A stretch of DNA of 33,589 bases from Hyphomonadaceae bacterium (GTDB taxonomy: Bacteria; Pseudomonadota; Alphaproteobacteria; Caulobacterales; Aquidulcibacteraceae), in assembly GCA_016791445.1 (NCBI GenBank), contig JAEUMP010000028.1:1-33589 (forward strand), written 5' to 3'. Below, one piece after another: positions 23,867 through 31,771 of this stretch (the stretch's first letter is position 1; each line of letters starts with the position of its first letter). The position numbers were made by a program, and so were the translations under genes. The notes under the pieces were generated by a model. That model saw nothing but the letters and a program-made list of their open reading frames with translations, searched no databases and was not told the DNA's origin.

Positions 23867-24784
23867 ATGGGCGTGCTTGACGGGAAGGTCGTGCTGGTCA
23901 CGGGCGGCGGCAACGGTATCGGGCGCGAGACCGCCCTGCTTGCCGCAAAGGAAGGCGCGGCCGTGGTGGTCAACGACCTAGGCGGCAGCGTGTCCGGCGG
24001 CGATGAAGGTTCCGCGGGCCCCGCCGAACAGGTCGCGAAGGAAATCCGCGCGGCGGGCGGCAAGGCCGTCTCCAACTCCGACAGCGTGACCGACTACGAC
24101 GCCGTCGTCGGCATGGTGGAGCAGGCGAAGAAGGAGTTCGGCGGGCTGCACGCAGTGGTGAACCCAGCCGGCATTCTGCGCGACGGCATGTTCCACAAGA
24201 TGAGCTGGGAAGACTGGAAGGCCGTCATCGACGTGCACCTCCACGGCGCGTTCAACGTCACCCGCGCTACGGTGGAGCTTTTCCGCGAGCAGCAGAACGG
24301 CTCCTACGTTCTCTTCACCTCGACGTCGGGCCTCATCGGCAATATCGGCCAGGCGAACTACGCCGCCGCGAAGCTCGGCGTCATGGGCCTCTCGCGCATC
24401 ATCGCCATGGAAGGCGCGATCAAGAACGTGCGCTCGAACATCATCGCGCCCTTCGCGTGGACGCGCATGATCGCCACGATCCCCATCAAGGACGAGGCGT
24501 CCGCCCAGCGCGTGGAGCGGATGAAGAACGCCATGCGCGCCGATCAGGTGGCCCAGCTCGCCGTCGCGCTCTGCTCGGACAAGGCCAAGGACACCAACGG
24601 CCAGATCTTCGCGGTGCGCGGCAACGAGGTGTTCCTGTTCAACCAGCCCCGCCCCGTGCGCGCGCTCGGCATGCGCGAAGGCTGGACGCCGGACACGCTG
24701 CTTGACGTCGCCCTGCCCGCGATGAAGGCGAACTACACGGACGTCGGCGCCACCGCGAGCGTGTTCCCGTACGATCCGGTCTGA
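23867..24784 (+). CDS. SDR family NAD(P)-dependent oxidoreductase
   Basis: 305-residue short-chain dehydrogenase. The cofactor loop is TGGGNGIG (residues 12-19), with VVNDLGGS after the second strand, typical of the peroxisomal-type hydroxyacyl-CoA dehydrogenase (MFE-2/17beta-HSD4) branch. The catalytic Ser is in TSTSGLIGN and the catalytic pair is YAAAK. The usual NNAG reads NPAG here. The C-terminal extension (from about residue 235) resembles other long SDRs in fatty-acid or steroid breakdown. ATG 23867 has AGGGAGGA upstream. No pathway partner is adjacent. Confidence 0.9.
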   Translation: MGVLDGKVVLVTGGGNGIGRETALLAAKEGAAVVVNDLGGSVSGGDEGSAGPAEQVAKEIRAAGGKAVSNSDSVTDYDAVVGMVEQAKKEFGGLHAVVNPAGILRDGMFHKMSWEDWKAVIDVHLHGAFNVTRATVELFREQQNGSYVLFTSTSGLIGNIGQANYAAAKLGVMGLSRIIAMEGAIKNVRSNIIAPFAWTRMIATIPIKDEASAQRVERMKNAMRADQVAQLAVALCSDKAKDTNGQIFAVRGNEVFLFNQPRPVRALGMREGWTPDTLLDVALPAMKANYTDVGATASVFPYDPV

Positions 24785-24838
24785 GCCGTCAACGCCTTAG
24801 CCATACCCGTTAAGCGTTCCTCAACGGCGTGTGCGCCA

Positions 24839-24862
24839 CCTTCGCGAAGAGATTCGCGAAGG
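24839..24862 (+). promoter_or_regulatory. Hairpin overlapping the ribosome site of the META-type lipoprotein
   Basis: CCTTCGCGAA (24839-24848) and TTCGCGAAGG (24853-24862) form a perfect 10-bp stem with a GAGA loop. The last two G of the stem are the first two of GGAG (24861-24864), which is 6 bases before ATG 24871. The structure could therefore mask the ribosome site. No U-run follows, so it is not a normal terminator, although it also lies 54 bases beyond the SDR stop. Confidence 0.6.
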
Positions 24863-24870
24863 AGACGCGC

Positions 24871-25320
24871 ATGCGCGCCATCGGCCTCACTCTGACCCTC
24901 GCCATGGCCGCGGCCGGCTGCGCGACGACGCAGGCGCCGTCTGTCGCCGTCGCGCCGCCGTCGCGGGCGCAACCGCCGGGCCCGCCGCCGCCGACGCTGG
25001 ACGGCGCCTGGAACCTCGCCATGGTGCGGGGCGCGCCGCAGGGCGTGCGGCTGGCCGCGACACTCAAGATCCAGAATGACCGGGTGGAAGGCGTGTCCGA
25101 CTGCGGCGCCTTCACCGCCCGCGCGCCGAACCTCGGCATGGACCTGCAGTTCAACGGCCTCGTGACCAACGAGCAGACCTGCAACGCCAATGTCCGCGCA
25201 CTGGACAAGACCTTCATCGACGCCCTCTCCAGCACCCGCATGGTGCAGATGCGCGCGGGGTATTTGGTGCTGATGGACGAGCGCGGTCGCGAACAGCTCT
25301 ACTTCGCGCGCGGCGGCTAG
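24871..25320 (+). CDS. META/HslJ-like lipoprotein
   Basis: 149-residue predicted lipoprotein. The signal peptide MRAIGLTLTLAMAAAGC ends in a lipobox (Cys17) and is followed by a Pro-rich linker. The mature domain has the META/HslJ pattern: LDGAWNLAMVRG, a strand with VEGVSDCGAFTARAP, LQFNGLVTNEQTC and DKTFIDALSSTRMVQMR. HslJ-like proteins are linked to novobiocin or heat resistance in other bacteria; no enzyme activity is known. ATG 24871 has GGAG 6 bases upstream, overlapped by a perfect hairpin. Confidence 0.82.
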   Translation: MRAIGLTLTLAMAAAGCATTQAPSVAVAPPSRAQPPGPPPPTLDGAWNLAMVRGAPQGVRLAATLKIQNDRVEGVSDCGAFTARAPNLGMDLQFNGLVTNEQTCNANVRALDKTFIDALSSTRMVQMRAGYLVLMDERGREQLYFARGG

Positions 25321-25413
25321 TCGCAGACGGCGGCGTTCGTCGCATTCGGCTTTGTCCGACCCAAACTGGTGTGCCAATGTCCACGGGATCATACCTATCC
25401 CGGAGCCCGTCCT

Positions 25414-25719
25414 TTGATCAGCACGCTGTTCGTCATGTTCTTCCAGGCCATCGCCGGAGACCCCGCCGTCGCGACGCCGGCGGAGACGCCCGCCCCGGTC
25501 GCGCAAGCGGCGCCGGAAGCGGCCCCGCCCGCCGCCGAAACGAAGAAGCGCAAGACGAAGTCCGCCCAGAGCGACCAGATCTGCCGCAACGACTACGTCG
25601 TCGGTTCGCGGATGCCGGTGCGTGTCTGTCGGTCCCGCGAATCGGCGGAAGACGATACGTCCGCGTCACGCGCCTGGCTCGACCGCGCGCAGTCGCAGAT
25701 GCCCGCCTACAGCAACTGA
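25414..25719 (+). CDS. Small exported protein of unknown function
   Basis: About 101 residues from TTG 25414, which has GGAG 8 bases upstream. The first 15 residues (MISTLFVMFFQAIAG) form a signal or anchor. A Pro/Ala-rich linker and a Lys patch (KKRKTKS) lead to the conserved-looking core QICRNDYVVGSRMPVRVCRS with two Cys 15 residues apart. I recall similar short C-x(n)-GSRMPVRVCR proteins in Caulobacterales and sphingomonads, with no assigned function. Alternatives are an ATG at 25435 or the longer start at 25369; the TTG keeps the hydrophobic segment. Confidence 0.65.
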   Translation: MISTLFVMFFQAIAGDPAVATPAETPAPVAQAAPEAAPPAAETKKRKTKSAQSDQICRNDYVVGSRMPVRVCRSRESAEDDTSASRAWLDRAQSQMPAYSN

Positions 25720-25726
25720 CGCCCGA

Positions 25727-26650
25727 TCAATCGCGATCCTTCACCCACGGCGCTTTCCCGGCGCCGAAGTGATCGTGCATGAAGTCGCTGAAGGCGCGCA
25801 TCTTCTTGGGTGCGCCGCGGCCGGGCGGCGTCAGCACATGCAGCCAGAAGCCGAGGCCCGACCACTCGTCGAGCACGCTTTCGAGCCGCCCGCTGTCGAG
25901 CTCACGCCAGCAGATGAAGTCCGGCTGCTGCGCCACGCCCAGCCCGGCGCAGATCGCGGGCTCTATGAGATCGGCGTTGTCGAAGGCGACGATGCTCTCC
26001 ACCCGGGTCGTCACGCGCTCGCCGGCGGCGTTCTCGAAGCGCCAGGCGCTGCCGTTCGGCAGGTTCGCGTAGGTGAAGCAGCGGTGCCCGACGAGGTCCT
26101 CCGGACGCTTGGGACGGCCATGGGCGTCCCAATAGGCCGGCGTCGCCACCACACGTCCGCGCACCGGCGCGAGCTTGCGCGCCATCAGGCTTGAATCCTC
26201 CATCGCCCCGATCCGCACGGCGATGTCGAACCCCTCCCCGACAAGATCGACCATCTTGTCGCCCAGCGCGATGTCGAGCTGGATATCGGGATACGCGCTC
26301 ATGAAGTCCGGAAGGATGGGCGCGAGATAGCGCAGGCCGAAGGTGATCGGCGCGGCGATCTTCAGGCGCCCCCGTGGGGAAGCGCGCGCCTCGAGCGCTT
26401 CGTCACGGGCGGCCTCGGCGGATTCAAAAATGCGCTGGGCGTGCATGAGCGTGCGCTCGCCCGCCTCCGTCAGCGACGCCCGGCGGGTGGTTCGGGCCAC
26501 CAGCGCCACGCCGAAGGCGGCCTCCAGCTCCGCGACGCGTTTGGACACCGTGGCCTTGGAGAGCCCGAGATCGCGGGCGGCTTTGGAGAAGCTCCCCGTT
26601 TCCGCGACGCGGGCGAAGACGGCGAAAAGATCGAGCGAGGGACCGGTCAC
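25727..26650 (-). CDS. LysR family transcriptional regulator
   Basis: 307-residue regulator. The N-terminal helix-turn-helix is FARVAETGSFSKAARDLGLS followed by KATVSKRVAELEAAFGVAL, typical of the LysR subgroup near PecT/DmlR. An effector-binding domain starts at about residue 90 (RGRLKIAAPITFGLRYLAPI). It is divergent from wrbA-pirin with 104 bases between starts, so it probably controls those quinone-stress genes; the inducer is unknown. The start is GTG 26650; no better ATG is in frame. I did not identify a confident T-N11-A site. Confidence 0.92.
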   Translation of the reverse strand: MTGPSLDLFAVFARVAETGSFSKAARDLGLSKATVSKRVAELEAAFGVALVARTTRRASLTEAGERTLMHAQRIFESAEAARDEALEARASPRGRLKIAAPITFGLRYLAPILPDFMSAYPDIQLDIALGDKMVDLVGEGFDIAVRIGAMEDSSLMARKLAPVRGRVVATPAYWDAHGRPKRPEDLVGHRCFTYANLPNGSAWRFENAAGERVTTRVESIVAFDNADLIEPAICAGLGVAQQPDFICWRELDSGRLESVLDEWSGLGFWLHVLTPPGRGAPKKMRAFSDFMHDHFGAGKAPWVKDRD

Positions 26651-26754
26651 AGGATCACCATGCGAAACAATGAGTCCCGTTTATTCGCCTTCACGCCCCA
26701 ATCGCAAGCGCTACATCGGCGGGATCAACGCAATCAACCCGCTGGAGCCCCGTG

Positions 26755-27354
26755 ATGGCCAAGGTCCTCGTTCTCTATCATTCTTCCTACGGACACCTCG
26801 AAAAGTTCGCCGGCGAGATCGCCGAGGGCGCGCGTTCGGTCCCCGGCACGAAAGTGACGATCAAGCGCGTGCCCGAGACCATGTCCCCCGACGCGATGGC
26901 GGCCGCGCACATGAAGGTCGATCAGGCCTATCCGGTCGTCACCATCGACGAACTGCCGTCCTACGACGCCATCATCTTCGGCACGCCCACGCGCTTCGGC
27001 GGCATGAGCGGCCAGATGCGCAGCTTCCTCGACCAGACCGGCGGCCTGTGGGCCAAGGGCGCGCTTTCCGGCAAGGTCGGCAGCGTGTTCGTCTCCACCG
27101 GCACAGGCGGCGGCCAGGAAGCCACCGCGCTCGGCTTTTTCCCGACACTCCTGCACCACGGCATGGTGCTCGTCGCGCCGGGTTACGGCGCGCCGGAAGT
27201 CGCCGACGTCAGCGCGGTTCACGGCGCCACGCCCTACGGTTCCGGCACAGTCGCCGGCCCGGACGGCTCGCGCCAGCCGTCGCAGAAGGAAATCAACGTC
27301 GCCCGCTATCAGGGCAAGCGCGTCGCCGAGGTGGCGCAGAAACTTCACGGTTAA
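26755..27354 (+). CDS. wrbA: NAD(P)H:quinone oxidoreductase WrbA (type IV)
   Basis: 199-residue flavodoxin-like enzyme that reduces quinones by two electrons with FMN. The FMN phosphate loop is [10 protein letters not shown] near the N-terminus. Later marks are [31 protein letters not shown] and the [13 protein letters not shown] segment, all characteristic of WrbA. ATG 26755 has GGAG 7 bases upstream, better than the GTG one codon earlier. It is followed after 11 bases by the pirin gene and lies divergent from the LysR regulator. Confidence 0.94.
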   Translation: MAKVLVLYHSSYGHLEKFAGEIAEGARSVPGTKVTIKRVPETMSPDAMAAAHMKVDQAYPVVTIDELPSYDAIIFGTPTRFGGMSGQMRSFLDQTGGLWAKGALSGKVGSVFVSTGTGGGQEATALGFFPTLLHHGMVLVAPGYGAPEVADVSAVHGATPYGSGTVAGPDGSRQPSQKEINVARYQGKRVAEVAQKLHG

Positions 27355-27365
27355 AGGAGGTCTCG

Positions 27366-28076
27366 ATGATCGAAGTCCGTCCGTTCAATTCGCTCGGCAA
27401 GTTCAGCAACGACTGGCTTGCCGCAAACTATCACTTCTCCTTCTCCGGCTACGAGGATCGCAACCGCATCCACTGGGGCGCGCTGCGCGTCTGGAACGAC
27501 GATGCGATCCAGCCGAAGACCGGCTTCTCCCCGCACAGCCACGCCGACATGGAGATCATCACCTATGTCCGCGAAGGGGCGATCACCCACGAGGACTCGA
27601 TGGGCAATCGCGGGCGCACCGAAGCGGGCGACGTGCAGGTGATGTCGGCGGGCGCCGGCGTCACGCACGCGGAATACAATCTGGAAGACGACGTCACCCG
27701 CCTCTTCCAGATCTGGATCCTGCCGAAGACGCGCGGCGGCAAGCCGTACTGGGGCGCTGCGAAGTTTCCGAAGGGCGATCGCGCCGGAAAGTTCGTGCCG
27801 CTCGCCTCGGGCTTCGAGGATGACCAGGCCGGCGGCGCGCTGCCGATCCGCCAGGACGCCCGCGTGCTCGGCGCAACGGTGAAGGCCGGCGAGACGACCG
27901 ACTACGCGCTCGGCGCGGGACGTCACGCCTACCTCGTCATCGCGAAAGGCGAAGCGACGGTGAACGGCCAACGTCTCGGCGAACGCGATGGCGCGGCGCT
28001 GACCGACATCGACGCGATCACCGTGGAAGCGCATGCGGATGCGGAGATCGTGCTGGTCGACGCGCCCGGGATTTGA
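27366..28076 (+). CDS. Pirin family protein (bicupin, possible quercetinase)
   Basis: 236-residue pirin. The metal site in the N-terminal cupin is visible: HSHADME with His57 and His59, then GVTHAEYN with His101 and Glu103. Bacterial pirins such as YhhW open quercetin-like flavonols with O2 or act as redox-sensing regulators. ATG 27366 has a perfect AAAGGAGG upstream. Co-transcription with wrbA suggests a shared response to quinones or aromatic compounds, which is inference from the pairing. Confidence 0.92.
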   Translation: MIEVRPFNSLGKFSNDWLAANYHFSFSGYEDRNRIHWGALRVWNDDAIQPKTGFSPHSHADMEIITYVREGAITHEDSMGNRGRTEAGDVQVMSAGAGVTHAEYNLEDDVTRLFQIWILPKTRGGKPYWGAAKFPKGDRAGKFVPLASGFEDDQAGGALPIRQDARVLGATVKAGETTDYALGAGRHAYLVIAKGEATVNGQRLGERDGAALTDIDAITVEAHADAEIVLVDAPGI

Positions 28077-28084
28077 TGGCGCCT

Positions 28085-28122
28085 GCATTCCCTTGTTCCC
28101 CCGCGCGGGGGAGAGGGGATGC
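28085..28122. terminator. GC-rich palindrome between convergent genes
   Basis: TCCCCCGCGCGGGGGA (28097-28112) is a perfect 16-base palindrome, and the flanks extend it imperfectly: GCATTCCCTTG on the left against GAGGGGATGC on the right. It separates the pirin stop (28076) from the convergent methyltransferase stop (28126). This C-rich/G-rich hairpin is a common intergenic element of alphaproteobacteria and may be a bidirectional terminator or a dispersed repeat. Confidence 0.5.
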
Positions 28123-28125
28123 TTG

Positions 28126-28812
28126 CTAGGCGCGCGCTGCGTGCCAGCCGCGGATCATGAATGACTGGAAGAACGCGACCGGCGTCGCGAACCCTGCGTC
28201 CTTCCACAAGCCTTCCGTCTCTTCGGGCGAAACGACGCTCAGCGTGTTGCGAAGCATGTCCGGCAGCGCGCGCAGCGACTCCGGCGTGGCGCCCATGAGC
28301 TTCTGCACTTCGGCCCAGTTCTCCAGCGCATGCGGAAACGCCGGCGCATCGAGATCGCACGATATTTCGGTGCTCACGAAACGCCCGCCGGACTTCAGCA
28401 GATCATGGATTGCGCGATAGAAGGAAGGTCGATCCACGCGCGGCACGAAGTGCGCGACGAGAATGCTCACGACCGCGTCGAAGCCGGCGCGCGCAGGCGC
28501 GTCCTGAACATAGCCGTGAACGAGGTCGCATCGCGCCAGCACGCCAGCCTCCGCGAGACGCTCGCGGCACACCTCAAGCATCGACGCTGACGGCTCGACG
28601 GCGACGAAGGTCCACCCGGCATGCGCCTTCGCGAGCGACAGGATCTCCGCCCCCGTGCCCGCGCCCACGCACAGGACGCGCGCCTGATCCGGCAGCCCGG
28701 TCAGGACGAGCCGCACGAGGAAATGCATGGTCTCGGAAATCACCGCGAGCCGGCTGTTGCGGGCATCGTAGTTCCTGGCCATTTCGGCGTTGAAGAAGTC
28801 GGTCGTGGACAC
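28126..28812 (-). CDS. Class I SAM-dependent methyltransferase
   Basis: 228-residue methyltransferase. Motif I is ARVLCVGAGTGAEILSLA, followed by the acidic strand end FVAVEPSASMLEV and the FDAVVSILVAHFVP motif IV segment, as in Methyltransf_25/12 domains. The family resembles stand-alone enzymes in which a short N-terminal helix (FFNAEMARNYDARNSRL) caps the active site. GTG 28812 has GGGAG 8 bases upstream; the open frame farther upstream lacks conserved sequence. The substrate is unknown. Confidence 0.88.
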   Translation of the reverse strand: MSTTDFFNAEMARNYDARNSRLAVISETMHFLVRLVLTGLPDQARVLCVGAGTGAEILSLAKAHAGWTFVAVEPSASMLEVCRERLAEAGVLARCDLVHGYVQDAPARAGFDAVVSILVAHFVPRVDRPSFYRAIHDLLKSGGRFVSTEISCDLDAPAFPHALENWAEVQKLMGATPESLRALPDMLRNTLSVVSPEETEGLWKDAGFATPVAFFQSFMIRGWHAARA

Positions 28813-29151
28813 GCGGCGTACTCCCGGATTTGCAGCCGCTGCTATCACGAATGGCGCATTGCCGCGTCGTTCGATCCTGCCGTCGCCGACGGTGTGAGCG
28901 TCAGCGACTCTGCTCGTCGAAACCAGCCACATCTCCCCTCGTGCGCGAAACCACCCCTCGCGGAGATGAAATCCCGGTCATCCCGCGCCGAGCTGCACAG
29001 GCGCTGTGCAAGCCGGACTTCGTGAAGCCCGCAGCAATTGACTCCCCCCTGCATCGGCGCGAGCGTCTCCCTACGGGACCGCCCGTCGCACCCCTTCGGG
29101 GGAACCCGACGTCCGGTTCTCCGTCCTGCTTCGACAAGCAAGGAGGCGCTC
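28813..29151. promoter_or_regulatory. Intergenic region upstream of hpf with a 17-bp palindrome
   Basis: This 339-base region separates divergent starts. TGCACAG-GCG-CTGTGCA (28994-29010) is a perfect 7-bp dyad with a 3-base centre, 142 bases upstream of hpf and 182 upstream of the methyltransferase, resembling an operator. A TTGACT hexamer occurs at 29038-29043 but no convincing -10 follows. A CCCCTTCGGGGG hairpin lies near 29092-29103. No coding sequence is supported here. Confidence 0.4.
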
Positions 29152-29775
29152 ATGCGCGTACAAGTCGCCGGTCGTCACATGGATGTAGGCGAGGCGCTGC
29201 GAACCCGGATCACCGATGAGCTTTCGGCGGGCGTCGCCAAGTATTTCAACAGGGCCACGGACGCCATGGTCACCGTGGAAAAGAGCGGGCCCGGATACGG
29301 GGTGGACTGCGTTGTCCGGCTGGCCTCGGGGATCACGCTGGAGGTCGGCGGTAAGGGCGGCGATGCGCACATGGCCTTCGGCGACGCCCTCGGAAAAATG
29401 GAAAAGCGGATTCGTAGGTATAAAAGCCGCCTGCGCGACCACCACAATAATCACAAATCCCCCCTTCCCGCCGAAGACGCCCCGGCGTATGTGCTCGCCC
29501 GTTTTCAAGACGAGGACGAGGGAGACAGCGAGGACGCCGCAGCAACTGCGGCCGACACCGCCCCACTGGTGATTGCCGAGACGAAGGCTGCGGTGCGCAC
29601 GATGCCCGTCGCCATGGCGGTCATGCAGCTCGAACTGACCGAAGCCCCAGCCCTGATGTTCCGCAATGCCGCTCACGGCGGCCTGAACATGGTTTTCCGT
29701 CGCGACGACGGAAACATCGGCTGGGTCGACCCGGGCGTTCAGGCGGGGACCAACGGAGCGGTCCATGGCGGCTGA
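29152..29775 (+). CDS. hpf: Ribosome hibernation promoting factor, long form
   Basis: 207-residue long-form HPF. The N-terminal RaiA/YfiA domain (residues 1-100) starts MRVQVAGRHMDVGEALR and contains the basic helix EKRIRRYKSRLRDHH, which contacts the ribosome. An acidic linker (EDEGDSEDAAA) leads to the C-terminal dimerisation domain with PVAMAVMQLELTEAPALMF and NMVFRRDDGNIGWV. The long form drives 100S ribosome dimers in stationary phase. ATG 29152 has AAGGAGG upstream. It precedes ptsN, a classic arrangement, though rpoN is not in this window. Confidence 0.95.
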   Translation: MRVQVAGRHMDVGEALRTRITDELSAGVAKYFNRATDAMVTVEKSGPGYGVDCVVRLASGITLEVGGKGGDAHMAFGDALGKMEKRIRRYKSRLRDHHNNHKSPLPAEDAPAYVLARFQDEDEGDSEDAAATAADTAPLVIAETKAAVRTMPVAMAVMQLELTEAPALMFRNAAHGGLNMVFRRDDGNIGWVDPGVQAGTNGAVHGG

Positions 29776-29857
29776 CGGCGGTTCGGGCAAACGGCCCGTT
29801 CGGGCGAACAGCGCGGTTCTTGCAGGCTCACCTCGGTCTCAATCCGGGATACGGACC

Positions 29858-30325
29858 ATGACGGACTTGATCGAAGTGCTCGCGCCATCGGCGATCCTGC
29901 CGAAGGTGCATGCCTCCTCCAAGCGCCAGGCGCTGCAGACGGTCTGCGATGCGCTGGCGGAGGCGGCCGGCCTCGACGCGCGCAGCGTGTTTGACGCCGT
30001 GCAGCTGCGCGAGCGGCTGGCGGGCACCGGCATGGGCGAAGGCGTGGCGATCCCGCACGCCCGCGCCGCGGGTCTGAAGCATCCGATCGGCGCCTTCGCG
30101 CGCTTCGATCCGCCGGTCGATTTCGACTCGCTGGACGGTCGCCCTTGCGACCTCGTCTTCCTGCTGCTCGCCCCCGCCGACCGCGGCGCCGATCATCTGA
30201 AGGCGCTGGCCAAGGTCTCGCGTTTCCTGCGCAAGCCGGAGGTGCGCGAACGCCTGCGCAATGCGCGCGGCCAGGACGGCCTCATCGCCGTGTTCGAGCA
30301 GCCCTCGAAGAGCGACGCCGCCTGA
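29858..30325 (+). CDS. ptsN: PTS IIA-Ntr, nitrogen regulatory phosphotransfer protein
   Basis: 155-residue EIIA-Ntr. The phosphorylated His is His67 in GEGVAIPHARAAG, with LAPADRGADHLKALAKVSRF near residue 105 as expected for the fructose/mannitol IIA fold. It relays phosphate from the nitrogen PTS and tunes potassium, carbon and nitrogen control. ATG 29858 begins the conserved MTDLIEVLAPSAI; the open frame upstream overlaps the hpf end and is not conserved. Together with hpf it forms a stress and growth-rate unit. Confidence 0.94.
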   Translation: MTDLIEVLAPSAILPKVHASSKRQALQTVCDALAEAAGLDARSVFDAVQLRERLAGTGMGEGVAIPHARAAGLKHPIGAFARFDPPVDFDSLDGRPCDLVFLLLAPADRGADHLKALAKVSRFLRKPEVRERLRNARGQDGLIAVFEQPSKSDAA

Positions 30326-30858
30326 CGAAGCTTCCGCTCGCGGTGGACATGGACGGCACGCTTCTGGAAACGGACGTGCTGGCCGAGGGCATGAAGGCGC
30401 TCGCGCGCCGGCCGCTCGCATTCGCGTCGGCTCTCCCTGCGCTCGTGCTCGGCGGGCGTCCGCCGTTCAAGCGAAGGATCGCATCGCTCGCGACGCTGGA
30501 GATTGAATCCCTGCCCGTCCGAACCGACCTGCTCGACTGGCTTCGCGATGAAAAAGCATCCGGCCGCACCCTGTGGCTCGCCACCGCTGCGGACCGCCTC
30601 ACCGCCGAGAAGGTCGCCGCGCGCATCGGTCTCTTCGACGGCGTACTCGCCAGCGACGGCGCGACCAATCTCAAGTCCCACGCCAAACGCCGCGCGCTCG
30701 TGCATCGTTTCCCCGAAGGCTTTGCCTACGCCGGTGACAGCGCCGCCGACCTGCCCGTCTGGGCGGGGGCAAAATCGATCGTCATCGTCCATGCACGCCC
30801 GGCGGTCGCCGCGCGCGCTCAACGCCTCGGCCCGCCCGTCGAACGGGTGTTCGGCTGA
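30322..30858 (+). CDS. HAD-like hydrolase matching the N-terminal domain of HAD-UbiA fusions
   Basis: About 178 residues from a CTG at 30322. HAD motifs are complete: motif I VDMDGTLLETD, motif II LWLATAA, a Lys in NLKSHAKRRALV and motif III YAGDSAADLPVW. The sequence strongly resembles the N-terminal half of alphaproteobacterial HAD-UbiA prenyltransferase fusions, but no UbiA domain follows. The only ordinary in-frame start near the domain is GTG 30343, which would remove the first beta-strand and place the nucleophile Asp at residue 2. CTG 30322 overlaps the ptsN stop as CTGA, the same geometry as the ATGA/GTGA couplings elsewhere. The start is therefore uncertain. Confidence 0.75.
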   Translation: MTKLPLAVDMDGTLLETDVLAEGMKALARRPLAFASALPALVLGGRPPFKRRIASLATLEIESLPVRTDLLDWLRDEKASGRTLWLATAADRLTAEKVAARIGLFDGVLASDGATNLKSHAKRRALVHRFPEGFAYAGDSAADLPVWAGAKSIVIVHARPAVAARAQRLGPPVERVFG

Positions 30859-30913
30859 CGCCGCAAATTCGCCGCAGCCGCAAGCCACCTCGCGCCGGCA
30901 ACGGAAACCTTGC

Positions 30914-31771
30914 ATGCTCAGAACGCTCCTGATCGCTCTCTGCATCGGCGCTGGCGCCGCGCAGGCCCATGCGGATGAAATCGTCCTGCGCGCCGATGCG
31001 CCCATCGTCGACGTCATGGTGAACGGCAAGCCCGCGAGGATGCTTGTCGATCCGATGCTGCCGGAAATGATGGTCTTCAACCCCGACACGCAGGCGCGCC
31101 TCGCCGTGCGTCCGGTTCCGATGGTCAATGCACGCGCGGTGTTCGACGACGCCTCTGTCCGCGCGCGGATCGCGCGACCGCGTCTGGTATTCGCGAACGG
31201 CAAGTCGAGCCGCGCCTTCACCGGCCTCTTCGGCGAGAGGTGGTCGGAGCGCGCGGACGTCGACGGCGCCATGGGCCCGGGCGTGCTTCCCTATGACCGC
31301 GTGCGCATCGTGCTCCGCGACGGCGCCGGCGGGAACGTGCAGACATGGCGCTTGCCGCAGCGCGAATTCTGGGCCGTGACGCAGACCATTGCGGGCGAGG
31401 AAGCGCGCGTGGGCTTCAGCCTCAATCACAACGAGACGATGGTGAACCGCCCGCTCGCGCGCGCGATGGACGAAGCGCGCCTGCTCACACTGACGGGCGA
31501 CGTGCAGCGCCGCCGCTTCTTCCTCGGCCTGACGACGACGGTGCAGACCGCCAGGACGGAGGAACGGGCGGCGGGACGCCCGATGGGCGCGGTGCTCGCG
31601 CGTACCGATGCGCCGCTCGCAGGCAATGCCGACGTGGACATCGTCACGGTCACCGCCAGCGCCGAGACGCCGCAACGCAGGACTGTGACGCTCGGCCTCA
31701 ATGCACTCGAGGGCTGCTACGAATTCGTCTGGGAGCGCGCCGCCGGCACGCTCTCGCTGCGCTGCGACTAG
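30914..31771 (+). CDS. Secreted retropepsin-like protein of unknown function
   Basis: 285-residue exported protein with signal peptide MLRTLLIALCIGAGAAQAHA. The mature N-terminus resembles the first lobe of a retropepsin-like aspartyl protease (VDVMVNGKPARMLVDPMLPE), where active family members read D-T-G in place of D-P-M. A second, weaker beta-rich half ends in two Cys (EGCYEFVWE and SLRCD). Loss of the catalytic triad suggests a non-catalytic fold or a misleading resemblance. ATG 30914 lacks a strong ribosome site. The stop overlaps the convergent glyA stop by 4 bases (CTAG). Confidence 0.78.
   Translation: MLRTLLIALCIGAGAAQAHADEIVLRADAPIVDVMVNGKPARMLVDPMLPEMMVFNPDTQARLAVRPVPMVNARAVFDDASVRARIARPRLVFANGKSSRAFTGLFGERWSERADVDGAMGPGVLPYDRVRIVLRDGAGGNVQTWRLPQREFWAVTQTIAGEEARVGFSLNHNETMVNRPLARAMDEARLLTLTGDVQRRRFFLGLTTTVQTARTEERAAGRPMGAVLARTDAPLAGNADVDIVTVTASAETPQRRTVTLGLNALEGCYEFVWERAAGTLSLRCD

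Noticed and set aside
29038-29061. TTGACT as a -35 box for hpf
   Set aside because: At 16-18 bases downstream there is no TATAAT-like hexamer; the region is C-rich.
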